Assembly: GCA_944990035.1 (NCBI GenBank)
Contig: CALYLX010000096.1
Coordinates: 372,001 to 436,000, forward strand
Reading direction: 5' to 3'
DNA from: Clitopilus passeckerianus
Lineage: Eukaryota; Basidiomycota; Agaricomycetes; Agaricales; Entolomataceae
DNA length: 64,000 nucleotides
Program-made: the position numbers and the translations under genes
Shown: piece after piece, positions 23,801 through 33,032 of the stretch
How positions within the stretch are numbered: position 1 is the stretch's first letter
How the letters are laid out: each line of letters starts with the position of its first letter
The notes under the pieces: model-generated
What the model was told of the DNA's origin: nothing
The model's database searches: none
What the model saw: the letters and a program-made list of their open reading frames with translations, nothing else

Positions 23801-25604
23801 GTCAAGAACATATTTTGTTCAGCCAAGACGTGCGAGATCGGCATGGCCGGACTCCCTTTTCTTACGCGGTCCGGGACGGTCATGAATTAATTGCTAAGCT
23901 CCTGCTTGAGCATGGGGGTATCCAGGTAGACTCGAAGGACAACAATGGCCGGACTCCCCTATCATACGCAGCCCAGCGTGGCAGTGAGTCCACTGTGAAG
24001 CTCCTTCTTGAGCATGGAGGTGTCGAGGCAGACTCAAAGGACAACGATGGCCAGACTCCCCTATCACACGCAGCTCGGCGGGGCAGCAAGGCCACGGTGA
24101 AGCTCCTTCTTGAGCATGGAGGTGTTGAGGTGGACTCAAAGGACAACAATGGACGGACTCCCCTTTCACATGCGGCTGAGTGGGGACGTGAGTCCGCTGT
24201 GAAACTCCTTCTTGAGCATGGAGGTGTCGAGGCGGACTCAAAGGACAACAATGGCCGGACCCCCTTCTCATACGCTGCTGAGGACGGCAGGGAGTCCACT
24301 GTGAAGCTCCTTCTTGAACATGGAGGTGTTGAGGCAGACTCGAAGGACAATCATGGCCGGACTCCCCTATCATACGCAGCTCAGTGGGGCAGCGAGGCCA
24401 CTGTGAAGCTCCTTCTTGAACATGGAGGTGTTGAGGCAGACTCGAAGGACAATCATGGCCGGTCTCCCCTATCCCACGCAGCTCAGTCGGGCAAGGAACC
24501 CACTGTGAAGCTCTTTCTTGAGCATGGAGGTGTCGAGGCAGACTCGAAGGACGATGATGACCGGACTCCCCTATCATACGCAGCTCAGTGGGGCAGCGAG
24601 GCCACTGTGAAGCTCCTTCTTGAACATGGAGGTGTTGAGGCAGACTCGAAGGACAATCATGGCCGGTCTCCCCTATCCCACGCAGCTCAGTCGGGCAAGG
24701 AACCCACTGTGAAGCTCTTTCTTGAGCATGGAGGTGTCGAGGCAGACTCGAAGGACGATGATGGCCGGACTCCCCTATCACACGCAGCTCGGCGGGGCAG
24801 CAAGGCCACGGTGAAGCTCCTTCTTGAGCATGGAGGTGTTGAGGTGGACTCAAAGGACAACAATGGACGGACTCCCTTATCACACGGGGCTGAGTGGGGC
24901 CACGAGTCTACTGTGAAGGTCCTTCTTGAACATGGAGGTGTCGAGGTGGACTCAAAGGACAACAAAGGCCGGACTCCCTTATCATACGCAGCTCAGTTGG
25001 CTAGCTCGTCCACCGCCAAGCTCCTTCTTGAACATGGAGGTGTCGAGGCGGACTCGAGGGACAACGATGGCCGGACTCCCCTATCATACGCAGCTCAGCA
25101 GGACCCTATGAAGCTCTTTTCTATGAATATAGGTGTCAAGGTGGACTCAAGGGGCAACAATGGCCGGACTTCCCTACCATACATAACTCACTCTACTGTG
25201 AAGCTCCTGCTTGAACATGGAGGTGTCGAGGCGGGCTCGAAGGACAACAATGGCCGGACCCCCTTTTCATACGCTGCTTCATGGGGCCAGGAGTCGACAG
25301 TGGAGCTCCTTCTTGAGTACGGAGGTGGTGAGGTAGCCATGACTTCGGTGGATAACGAGGGCAAGACTGCACTTTATCACGCAAACTCTATGATTTACAC
25401 TTTGATCTTTCACTGCCATGATTATATCAATAGCGATAGTTCTTTCGGTGATTTTTTGAGGCTTGGTTTGGAGTCTATCCAGCGTATTGCAGATATGTTG
25501 ATCGCAAATGGCGTCGTCGAATTCCCGTGAGTACTCCTTGTGATCCCTTTGCTGGCTTCGCTAACAGTGTTTCCCGTAGTTATCTGTACAGCGAAGAAGT
25601 GTAA
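20874..25604 (+). CDS. NACHT-ankyrin NLR-like receptor (intact)
   Basis: Fungal STAND receptor, 1414 aa, ten exons: join(20874..21249,21305..21433,21492..21776,21836..21841,21892..22065,22117..22141,22197..22763,22818..23188,23240..25526,25580..25604). The first 170 residues form a module shared with the ankyrin protein at 41.8 kb (RALLLESWEKGTFQAI). A Gly/Asn-rich stretch, IYGGNFNNSGGDFYNF, follows near residue 245. NACHT has Walker A GIPGVGKT and Walker B LVLDALDEY. The C terminus is about 16 ankyrin repeats of 34 residues (LLEHGGVEADSKDNxGRTPLSYAA), many nearly identical in DNA. Exon 4 is a 6-bp microexon (CTTCGA). The start is the first ATG giving the shared module. The ankyrin array is expected to bind the ligand by analogy with other fungal NLRs. 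Confidence 0.88.
23830..25360 (+). repeat. Tandem 102-bp ankyrin-coding repeats
   Basis: Around 15 units of 102 bp encode 34-residue ankyrin repeats. A block of about 203 bp at 24357-24559 recurs at 24561-24763 with no difference I can see. A further stretch near 24065-24160 matches 24779-24874. Such identity means very recent duplication or conversion inside the array. Confidence 0.9.
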
Positions 25605-26309
25605 TATGATATACAATAGACAATTTGCTACTAATGAAATCATTGGCCCTTTGGAAAGAAATCAATGACAACGCGGCATACGGTGAATAGTGTATCAAGA
25701 TCAGGAACGTCCAACTATTTCGTACTCGTCAATACCCACTCAGGCCGAATCCAACACCTATCTTCCACAACCCTCAATCTAGGCCTCTGCTTGCCTGTTA
25801 CATACCCCGCGTTTCTTATCCACCCCCAGTCTCTGGCCCAACTCATACCACACCGATCCAGCCAGTTCTCCTGACATCTCACCCCACGACCCCAGTCACC
25901 GCTATTCTGAGAGAGCTGTCGACACGAAGACTTGTATGACCTCAGGCCATCCAAATTAGACCGTTCCTCAGAGGTGACAGACTGAGAATTGATGCAGTCT
26001 TGGATATAGTCAAACATGAACAGAAATTGAAGCTAAATTGAAGGTGGGGATGCTTTTGGGTGCGGCGGTAGAAAAGGGTGTGTGAGTGTGGGTTACGACA
26101 CAAGGGATGATCGAAGCGTGAATGGCGATAGAGATGAACAGATGGGGTGTGTCGTGTCTCCTTGCTTTGGGTGTACATCGTCGTTTTCGTCAGACGACGT
26201 GGCTGCTTGGGCTCCTGATTATCTCCACTTCTTTCGCCTATTAGCATTCGCGACTATGACCAAGTTCTTGACCTCAACGCCGAGGGGGTTGATGCTAGGC
26301 ACCGTGGAT
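25605..26309. other. Intergenic interval after the NACHT-ankyrin gene
   Basis: No supported gene. The part from about 26080 onward resembles the outer flank of the repeat blocks at 29.6 and 36.8 kb, so it belongs to the first repeat block. Confidence 0.4.
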
Positions 26310-27245
26310 GGCAGCGAACTCGGCAGGGCATACACATGTCCTCATCCCCGTCTTCGCCGTCTTGATAGAGGTTTTCGAGGCTGGGTTTACCCTCTAGTTG
26401 AATCTACAACAAGGAGATTAATCTTAGTACGAGTGCTCAATTCAAATCTAGAAAAAGTGGACTTACCGTAGAAGACGTCCTTTCCACATGCTTTCATACA
26501 CCTCCTCAGTAAGCCTTTACAGGCTCCTCGTACTCCCCACCAGCCCTACAAAACGACTTCAAGCGATTTCCCACCAAACCTCCGGTCGTCGGAGGGCCAG
26601 GCAGTCGAAGGAGTGGCGGAGAAAAGAACAGGTAGTGCGAGGAAGAAGTCGGTCTAGGAAGAGAGAGGAATGGGGGTGTATGGCCTTCTTGCGCGGTTGC
26701 TTGTCCACCGATTATCTCCTTTTTCCTCCGGGTATACCCACATCTTCATCCCCGCCTTCGCCGTCTTTGTGGAGGTTTCCGAGAGTAGAATTAGGCGCCA
26801 GGCGCTAGTAGAATCTATAACGAAAATATTGATAAGTTGATTCAAATGCTGAACTCGGACCTGGGAAAAGAGGTCTTACAGATAGCCAGATAGCCAGTTG
26901 TGTGCACAGGTGAGGTGAGGTCTTGCAAGGAGGTCATTGAAAATCTGTAATATTATATCCTGCGTCGGCATCTTGTGTGAGAACAGAGTCGAAATTGATC
27001 AACGCATACAAGGTCACGAGGGTGTCATCTCTATATACTTTCACCAACATCATCTGTAAACCTAGACAGGTTCCTCGTACTCTTCATCAGCTCCAGCAAT
27101 GCCGACTTCGCGTTATTCCCCATTAAACCTCCGGTCGTTGGAGGGCCAAGCATTCGAAGGAGCGGTGGACGGGGCGGAGGCAAGAACAGGGTAGTGACTG
27201 GAAGCGTGCTGAGGATAGGGAGAAGAGAGGAGCAATTTCTTGGCG
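26310..27245 (-). repeat. Repeat block 1 (units R1 and R2)
   Basis: Two diverged units in tandem, R1 about 26310-26660 and R2 about 26730-27245. Each carries, on the minus strand, a remnant of the same reading frame (PPTTxGLVGN, EEYEEP, EEVYESMWKGRLL in the better copies), followed by a GTAAGT-type donor and a second exon-like part. Frames are broken, so the units look like pseudogenised copies of a small unknown gene. The block lies just upstream of peptide genes A and B. Related blocks are at 29.8-30.8 and 36.2-37.4 kb. Confidence 0.6.
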
Positions 27246-27897
27246 AGAGAAAAAAACAAGGTTAGAGATGATCGATGATGCATGAAGGCAAAAAGGCGAA
27301 ACCGAGCTTACTCGGAAGAGGAACAAGAAGCGTGACGTCATCTTGGGCTGATTGTGGCTCGCAATATGATACACATCTAACTGTGCGTTACGGGCACACT
27401 TGCCGCGGATGCAGATTAGTACGGGGGTCCCAATATTTGATCGAGGCTCAGGTGACGATCCGTCGCGCCGATTGGTGAAGGAATCAGCGTAGTTTGGCCA
27501 TACTTCATGTTTTTTTTGGTGCAATAGAGCCCAGCTACTGAGATGAAATCTATAATCGACTTCTCCGTGCACCCTTGGGGAGGTTTTTTTTTTTTCTATG
27601 CGCGGCATTGAGACGAATCCACGTATTGAAGCGATACTACTCTGCCTGCCCGTAATACCTCAGATTGGGAATTGGGAACTTCAAACTCGCGTACAACTCA
27701 ATACTGATCTCACTGTGTGCCAGATAACCGGACAGGTGTCAAGAGTGGAGGATAACGATCTGTCTTCGGTCCCCGAGCACCTCTGTTGTCTCATGTCTGC
27801 TCTACACAGTCCTACAATATAAAGGCCTAGTCGCAATGACAGACACTCTCAACAAACAACAATCCCAGCCTCTACCCAGTCCCAAGCCCAGTTAATC
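27246..27897 (+). other. Upstream region of peptide gene A
   Basis: This segment recurs with changes upstream of gene B (about 28360-28829) and gene D (about 37440-38019). It includes a long T run near 27585-27597, the conserved upstream box and a TATA box. No gene is supported in it. Confidence 0.5.
27743..27823 (+). promoter_or_regulatory. Peptide A promoter: upstream box and TATA box
   Basis: A GTGGAGGATAAC...TCTTCGGTCCCCGAG box (27743-27777) is followed by CTACAATATAAA (TATA at 27818-27823), 80 bp before the ATG. The same two elements in the same order precede genes B, C and D. Confidence 0.7.
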
Positions 27898-28222
27898 ATG
27901 AAGTTGTTCGCCATCACCCTCGCTGCAACCCTTCTTTCCATCGTCACTGCTGCTCCGGGGCTCGTCCCAATCGAAGATTTTACCACAGTTAACAAAAGGA
28001 CCTTTGTTCCTACGCCCGAAGGTCACTGCTATATCAATTGCTATAATCAAGTTACGCATACAAGCACATATACATACTTCCCAAACAGAGACCCTGCAAA
28101 AGACCCGTAAGTTCAAGTTCTGGATTCATCCGAGACCAAAATCACTCATGGTCGACACTTTGCAAAGTTATAACTGCTTGTGTGGGGATGGTTCACACAG
28201 CTGGGTTGAACTTGTTGACTAG
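27898..28222 (+). CDS. Secreted cysteine peptide A (Kex2-type precursor)
   Basis: An 87-aa precursor from join(27898..28106,28168..28222). It has a textbook signal peptide (MKLF followed by a hydrophobic Leu/Ala stretch, cut near TAA|PG) and a short propeptide PGLVPIED...VNKR ending in a dibasic Kex2 site. The mature part is about 53 residues with four cysteines, C-x3-C-x24-C-x-C, plus the core TYTYFP. The intron (61 bp, phase 2) separates the two cysteine pairs. I do not recognise the family. Options are an antimicrobial or killer-type peptide, an effector, or a signalling peptide. It is one of four paralogs here; gene B is the neighbouring copy. Confidence 0.82.
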
Positions 28223-28829
28223 TACAAATTAGATCTCTACATGAATATTCGATGTAATTATCTGCCGTCGCGAATATTTCAATCCCCATTGCTTCGATCA
28301 CACAATGCATAAGTCCACCTTGGGCCGCTCAAATCTCGAGGGAAACACTGGGGATCCCGACATTGTTTGATTGAGCCTCAATCAAATATCGTCGCGCCCA
28401 TTGCCTCACAATCCTGGCAAAGGTATCAGCGTAATTTGTCCGTACTTCATAGTTTTCAATCACTGCGATGAAGTCTATAATCGCGTCTCCGTGCACCCGT
28501 GTTGTTTTCTTTTTTATGGGGGGTATTGAGACGAATCCATGTACAGTAGGCATTACATCGATACCCCGCTCCCCCGTAATACTTCAGATTGGGAATTTCG
28601 AATTCGCGTACAACTCAACACTGATCTGACTGTATGGCAGAGAGTAACCGGACAGGTGTCAAGAGTGGAGGATAATAATCTCTCTTCGGTCCCCGAGCAC
28701 CGCTATCGTTTCAAGTTCATGTATGCTCTTTCAATACAATCCTACGATATAAAAACCCAGTCGCAATGCAAGAAACTCTCAACAAACAACACTCCCAGCC
28801 TCTACCCAGCTCTAAAGCCAGTTAATATC
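28223..28829. other. Intergenic region between peptide genes A and B
   Basis: The interval holds the 3' end of gene A and a diverged copy of the gene A upstream region, including a T-rich run near 28507-28515. This makes A and B a tandem duplication that includes their control region. Confidence 0.55.
28663..28753 (+). promoter_or_regulatory. Peptide B promoter: upstream box and TATA box
   Basis: The upstream box (28663-28697) and TATA (28748-28753, in CTACGATATAAA) lie 82 bp before the ATG in the same arrangement as for gene A. Confidence 0.7.
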
Positions 28830-29145
28830 ATGAAGTTGTTCGCCATCTCCCTCGCCGCGACCCTTCTTTCCATCGTCTCCGCCGCTCCGGGACTCGTCCC
28901 GATCGAAGATTCCGCCACAGTTGGCAAAAGGACTATATCCAATCCTACGCCGGAATACCACTGCTATATTAACTGCTATTACAGTGGGCATGGCAGCACG
29001 TATACGTATTTCCCAGAAAACACCGTTCAAAATGATCCGTAAGTTCTGAATTCATCTCAGGCTGGGACAACATCACTCATGCTTGGTTGATGCTTTATAA
29101 AGTTATAATTGCTTGTGCGCCGATGGTGCAAATAGCTGGGTTTAA
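28830..29145 (+). CDS. Secreted cysteine peptide B (Kex2-type precursor)
   Basis: An 83-aa precursor from join(28830..29038,29103..29145). The signal peptide and propeptide match those of gene A, with the dibasic site in VGKRT. The mature part keeps C-x3-C-x23-C-x-C and STYTYFPEN. It ends at WV, four residues earlier than A and C, because GTT is followed directly by TAA. Exon 1 has exactly the length of A and C (209 bp) with the same phase 2 intron. Function unknown, as for A. The differences from A are concentrated in the mature part rather than the signal peptide, which would fit selection for change. Confidence 0.82.
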
Positions 29146-29799
29146 ATGAAATTAGTCGCTAGCACAAACCAGATAGACTCTGTACATGTACTCATCTGCC
29201 GTCGCGAATACGTCAACGCGTCAACCCCCTTTGCGTCGTCCACCTCCTTCGATCACCCAGCACATGAGCGAGAGAAATACACCCGGAATTCCAACATTGG
29301 TTGGTCGAGATTATCCGTACTGACCTCCTCGTTGATTATGAGGGTACAATTCAACGAGCGTTATGCAGGTTCTGGCAATCCGTCGAGGGCCCAGGCCGCC
29401 TTTGGATAGACTGAATACCAATCGTCTACCACGCTTGGTGTCCCAATGTATAAAGGTCGCCAAGGATAGCCGAGGAGAGCGACTGGTGGCTGGAGGTTCG
29501 GCTTGAGTTCGAGTTGAGAAACCGGTGGGTGGTGGGTTTTCGCTAAGGCCTCAGGCTTATTCAGGTGTCGGGGAGAATGAAGAATGTGACAACGGAGGCT
29601 TTGTTCGGCGGTTTGGGTGTGAATTGCGACACGAGGATTTGATATCATGCCTTCTTCCTTTGGGGGTACTTCTTGGTCTTCGTCGGACGGCGTGGCTGTT
29701 TGACTCCCGAATATCTCCTTCTCCTCCTTTGCCTCTTTCCTTCCCACTACCATCCGTAACCAAGCTCTCGGCCTCAACGCCGAGGTGGATGGCAGCGAG
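29146..29799. other. Flank of repeat block 2
   Basis: The first part is gene B 3' flank; a stretch around 29100-29220 is also found at 32395-32490. From about 29360 a minus-strand frame (29361-29819) looks like a second exon of the repeat-encoded unknown gene, ending in an acidic part with the motif SDEDQEVPPKEE. Confidence 0.4.
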
Positions 29800-30760
29800 C
29801 TCAGCAGAGCATCATACACATGTCCTCATCCCCGCCTTCATCGTCTTGACGGAGGCGTCCGAGGTTAGATTTACGCGCTAGTAGGATCTATAACGAATAT
29901 ATCAGTACTGTATCAATCCAAGTGCTGGGCTCGAACCTATGAAAAGGGGAACATACGGATAGCCGGCTATTCGCAGGTCTGGAGAAGGCGTCCTTTCGAC
30001 ATGTTTTCATACATCTCTTCGGAAGCCTCAAAAGGCTCCTCGTACTCCTCAGCATCCAGCAAGAACTTCAAGTGATTCCCCACCAAACCCTCAGTCGTTG
30101 GAGGGCAAGGCATTCGAAGAAGCGGCAGGGGGAGGAACGGTGCAGTGCGAGGGATAAAAAGGCGTACGGAAGGCCGGAACTGGAAGCGTGCTGAGGCCGG
30201 GTAGGTACGATAGGGAGCAGAGAGGAGGAATCCCCTCGGGAGAGAGAAAAAGGAGTAGAGATGATGGAACAAGACCGGTTGGCTGGTAAGAATTCAGCTC
30301 ATGGGGAGGAGAGAGGATAGGTACGTACCCAAGCCAATCCAAACGTTCTCGAATATTCTGTATGCGCGGTAATGACGAAGATGTTGACGTTCCCGTTTTC
30401 TGGAGCGCACGAGTGGCTAATCGCCCATGTCCTCAGCGTCGCCTTCTTTACGCGCTAGTAGAATCTATAAGAAATTACGTTTGTTCAAGTGCTGAACCCG
30501 AACGTAAGAAGAAGGACTTACGAAATAAACTCCAGCGTCGGTATCCCATATGAGAACTCGGCGCCCTCTCCACATGCTCTTATACTCCTCCATAAACCTG
30601 AACAGGTTCCTCGTATAATATTCGACACGGACACCAACACCAAATTCAAGTAATTCTCCACCGAAACGCCGGTCGTCGGAGGGTCAGGCATTCGAGGAAG
30701 CGGCAGAGAAAAGTAATGGAGTGGGGGAAGAAACGGTATATGGAACGCCTTGGCGGATGA
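29800..30760 (-). repeat. Repeat block 2 (units R3 and R4)
   Basis: R3 (about 29800-30330) has the best preserved copy of the unknown gene: a minus-strand frame from 30272 to 29967 containing PPTTEGLVGN, EEYEEPFEASEEMYENM and GRLLQTC. R4 (about 30400-30760) is a shorter, more decayed copy; both contain exon-donor-like GTATGT or GTAAGT. The linker between R3 and R4 (GTAATGACGAAGATGTTGACG near 30370) recurs between R5 and R6, so the whole two-unit block was copied. Confidence 0.6.
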
Positions 30761-31563
30761 AGATGCCGATACGGAGCTTGAGGCGTTTTCGTGGTGAATG
30801 AGAGAACATCAAGTTTGGAAACGAGGAGGCTGCAGGGAGTGCGAGGGAGAAGACGGTGCATGGGAGGCGCCCACTTAAACTGGAAGAGTGAAAGCAAACA
30901 GGGGCAAAAGGAGCTTAGCATCAAATGGGAGTCTGCAAGTAGGCTCACATAGGCAACCTCTCTTGCGACGAGACTAGTCTGCAAGCGTAATATCATCTCG
31001 CCAGTTCCGTGCATGTATAAGTAGACCAACCACACTATGCCTGGAGAGGTTGATAGAGAGTCCCATCTGTATTCTGACCTGAAGTTCTATCGGAATCAAT
31101 GCAGATTCTGAGTTGGGCTTCGCTTGGCGATGTCTGCAATCAACTGTAATCTTGACCGCGCTTTAACTGGGACCTTTCGCATACCGACGGGCGTTCAGGT
31201 AGATGGCTCTCTAGTTTGCAGCTGTATACCACGATTGATAATTAACTCCCGAGTTTGCATACGCTTATCAGTGACAAAGGGCTGTAATAGGGTCGAACTC
31301 CTCTCTCAACATGCTTTACCGGAAGCAATTGTATGACCGAAAAGCTGGCTGGTGTTACTCATCTAATCGTGGCTGTTACGGGCACAGTTGGTACGTGGAT
31401 TGGGAACAACTCATCACAGGAGTGGAGGATAACAATCTCTCTTCGGTCCCCGAGGTCTCATGTGTGCCATTTCTACGATATAAAAGCCCAGTCACAGTGA
31501 AAGAATCTCTCAACAAACAACGCTCTCAGCATCTACCCAGCTTAACACCCACTGCAGTTAAAC
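30761..31563. other. Upstream region of peptide gene C
   Basis: No supported gene. The last 150 bp contain the box and TATA shared with the other peptide genes. The preceding 600 bp do not clearly match the A, B and D upstream regions. Confidence 0.4.
31420..31484 (+). promoter_or_regulatory. Peptide C promoter: upstream box and TATA box
   Basis: The upstream box (31420-31454) and TATA (31479-31484, in CTACGATATAAA) sit closer together than in A, B and D (25 bp against 41-51 bp), but TATA is again about 85 bp before the ATG. Confidence 0.7.
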
Positions 31564-31877
31564 ATGAAGTTGCTCGCCATCGCCCTCGCTGCAACCCTTC
31601 TTTCCACCGCCTCTGCTGCTCCAGGACTCGTCCCAATCGAAGACGCCGCCACCGTTAACAAAAGGACCGTTATTTGGACTACTCCGGAAGGCCACTGCTA
31701 TTTGAATTGCTACTACTATGGGCATGGCGACACATACACTTATTTCCCAGAGAACACCTATGAAAATGACGCGTAAGTTCCAAGTTCATCTGAGAGCAAT
31801 CATGATTGATGCTTTATAATAGTTACAATTGCTTGTGCGCCGATGGCTCAAACAGCTGGGTTGAACTTGGTCATTAG
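31564..31877 (+). CDS. Secreted cysteine peptide C (Kex2-type precursor)
   Basis: An 87-aa precursor from join(31564..31772,31823..31877). It has a signal peptide, a PGLVPIED propeptide, the dibasic site in VNKRT and four cysteines as C-x3-C-x23-C-x-C with DTYTYFPEN. The intron is 50 bp, phase 2. Its 3' flank (31.9-32.4 kb) matches the 3' flank of gene D together with the end of the GMC gene, so C and D descend from one peptide-plus-GMC unit. Function unknown. Confidence 0.82.
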
Positions 31878-32127
31878 CACAAACTAGTATTCGATGTAAT
31901 TATCTGACGCCGCGAATATTTAAACCCCCACTACGCCGACCACCTCCTTTGATCACCCAAAGCACGAGCCAGGCTTCGGCGGCTCAATGTCGAGAGAAAC
32001 ACTGGGAATTCCGACATTGGTGAACAATGCAAAGTGAGATACGATACGTATGCAGGTAAAAGTACAAATGCAGTGAATAAGGAAAGATTAAAAGGTCCAT
32101 AATCCATTTCAACTCACCCAACTCTCC
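31878..32127. other. Peptide C 3' flank, shared with peptide D
   Basis: The stretch around 32028-32110 (GTATGCAGGTAAAAGTACAA and neighbours) matches 38511-38650. This is the spacer that lies between peptide D and the GMC gene in the other copy. Confidence 0.6.
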
Positions 32128-32392
32128 TCACTCCAATATCTTCACCTCCCCATACTGCTCCTTCAAACTCTCCAACGTCCTCGCAGGAACTTGCGGCCCA
32201 TCCCGCACCCTCCTCCCCACAACAATTTCATCCGAAATCTTCTCCGCCATAGCATACACAGTCACAACCGTATGCGTTGCGATATTAATCGGCATACTCC
32301 CCGCATCAACAACCCTCAAGTGTTGCGTCCCATACACATTCATCTTCGAGTCCACAACGCCACCAATCTCCCTAGCCGCCATAGAGGTGGTT
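32128..32392 (-). pseudogene. 3' fragment of a GMC oxidoreductase gene
   Basis: These bases copy the last 88 or so codons of the GMC gene at 38680-38940 (VDAGSMPINIATHTVVTVYAMAEK, LEEQYGEVKILE-like end). The similarity stops sharply just before the WHPVGT catalytic region. There is no start, no FAD domain and no upstream exon, so this is a dead fragment. At about 32393 it is joined to a piece of peptide gene 3' end. Confidence 0.88.
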
Positions 32393-32490
32393 CAAATAGC
32401 TGGGTTTAAATGAAATGAGTCGCTGGCACAGACTAGATAGATCCGTACATGATTATTCAATGTAATCATCTGCCGTCGCGAATATTTCAG
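32393..32490 (+). pseudogene. 3' remnant of a fifth peptide gene
   Basis: The run CAAATAGCTGGGTTTAAATG and the bases after it match the end of exon 2 and the 3' flank of peptide B (29129-29220). Only the last codons of the peptide are present. It is wedged between the GMC fragment and the MFS fragment. Confidence 0.7.
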
Positions 32491-32499
32491 CCACCATTT

Positions 32500-32960
32500 A
32501 AAAGAAACGTCCTTCTCTGACTCTGTGCTGCTAGGCTTCTCTGGTCCTTCTGTATCTCCAGACCCCGACTCAGGCATAGTTGAAGTTTCTCTCCAGCTAT
32601 TCCTCAACGATACACGGCTGAGGAGTTTTTTCAAGAGCGAAGTCGAGCCGTTAGTCCGGGACTATCATTCTGTTCAGGCTCAGGTCTGTCTTGGCGGCCG
32701 AAAGTTCTTCTGGGCGGTAGGCTGATGTTGCCGCGCTGTTGTGCGCTCATTGTGCACAGGGTTGATGATAATAGATATGAAAGAAAGGAATGAGGATAGT
32801 GTGGAAAGGATGCTGCGGCTGTGCTGTGCTATCAATTCTGTTCGCTCACGTGAGTTTGAAGATGAGCGGGAGGTAAGCCTGGAGTTGGGCTTGACTGCGT
32901 ACTACCAGGTGGTTATCCAAATCATATCCTAAAGGAAACCTTCTCTCTGAGCGAGCTGCT
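32500..32960 (-). pseudogene. 5' fragment of the MFS gene with its promoter
   Basis: The segment repeats the first MFS exon and upstream region (about 19860-20345) in the same orientation. Shared runs include the part coding MPESGSGD and LSRVSLR and the start codon region at about 32750. The frame is interrupted and the rest of the gene is missing. The following gene here, as at the parent locus, is a NACHT-ankyrin gene on the plus strand, so a unit of MFS 5' end plus receptor was copied. Confidence 0.85.
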
Positions 32961-33032
32961 ACGCTCGGTGGTCCACGATCCTCTCGCTTTGGGGTGCAAA
33001 GGCCTCCGCTAGTCTCACATAATTTCGTTGCC

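Noticed and set aside
23880..24965. Long minus-strand open frames opposite the ankyrin array
   Set aside because: They are mirror images of the 102-bp repeat; a periodic coding sequence keeps the opposite strand open. Composition is unnatural and there is no start context.
27585..27597. T run upstream of peptide gene A read as a terminator or poly-A element
   Set aside because: Similar T runs occur upstream of genes B and D as part of the copied segment, and there is no gene ending there.
29925..29960. GGTTCGAGCCC on the minus strand as a tRNA T-arm
   Set aside because: No matching acceptor stem, anticodon arm or D-arm could be found, and the same place varies among the repeat units.
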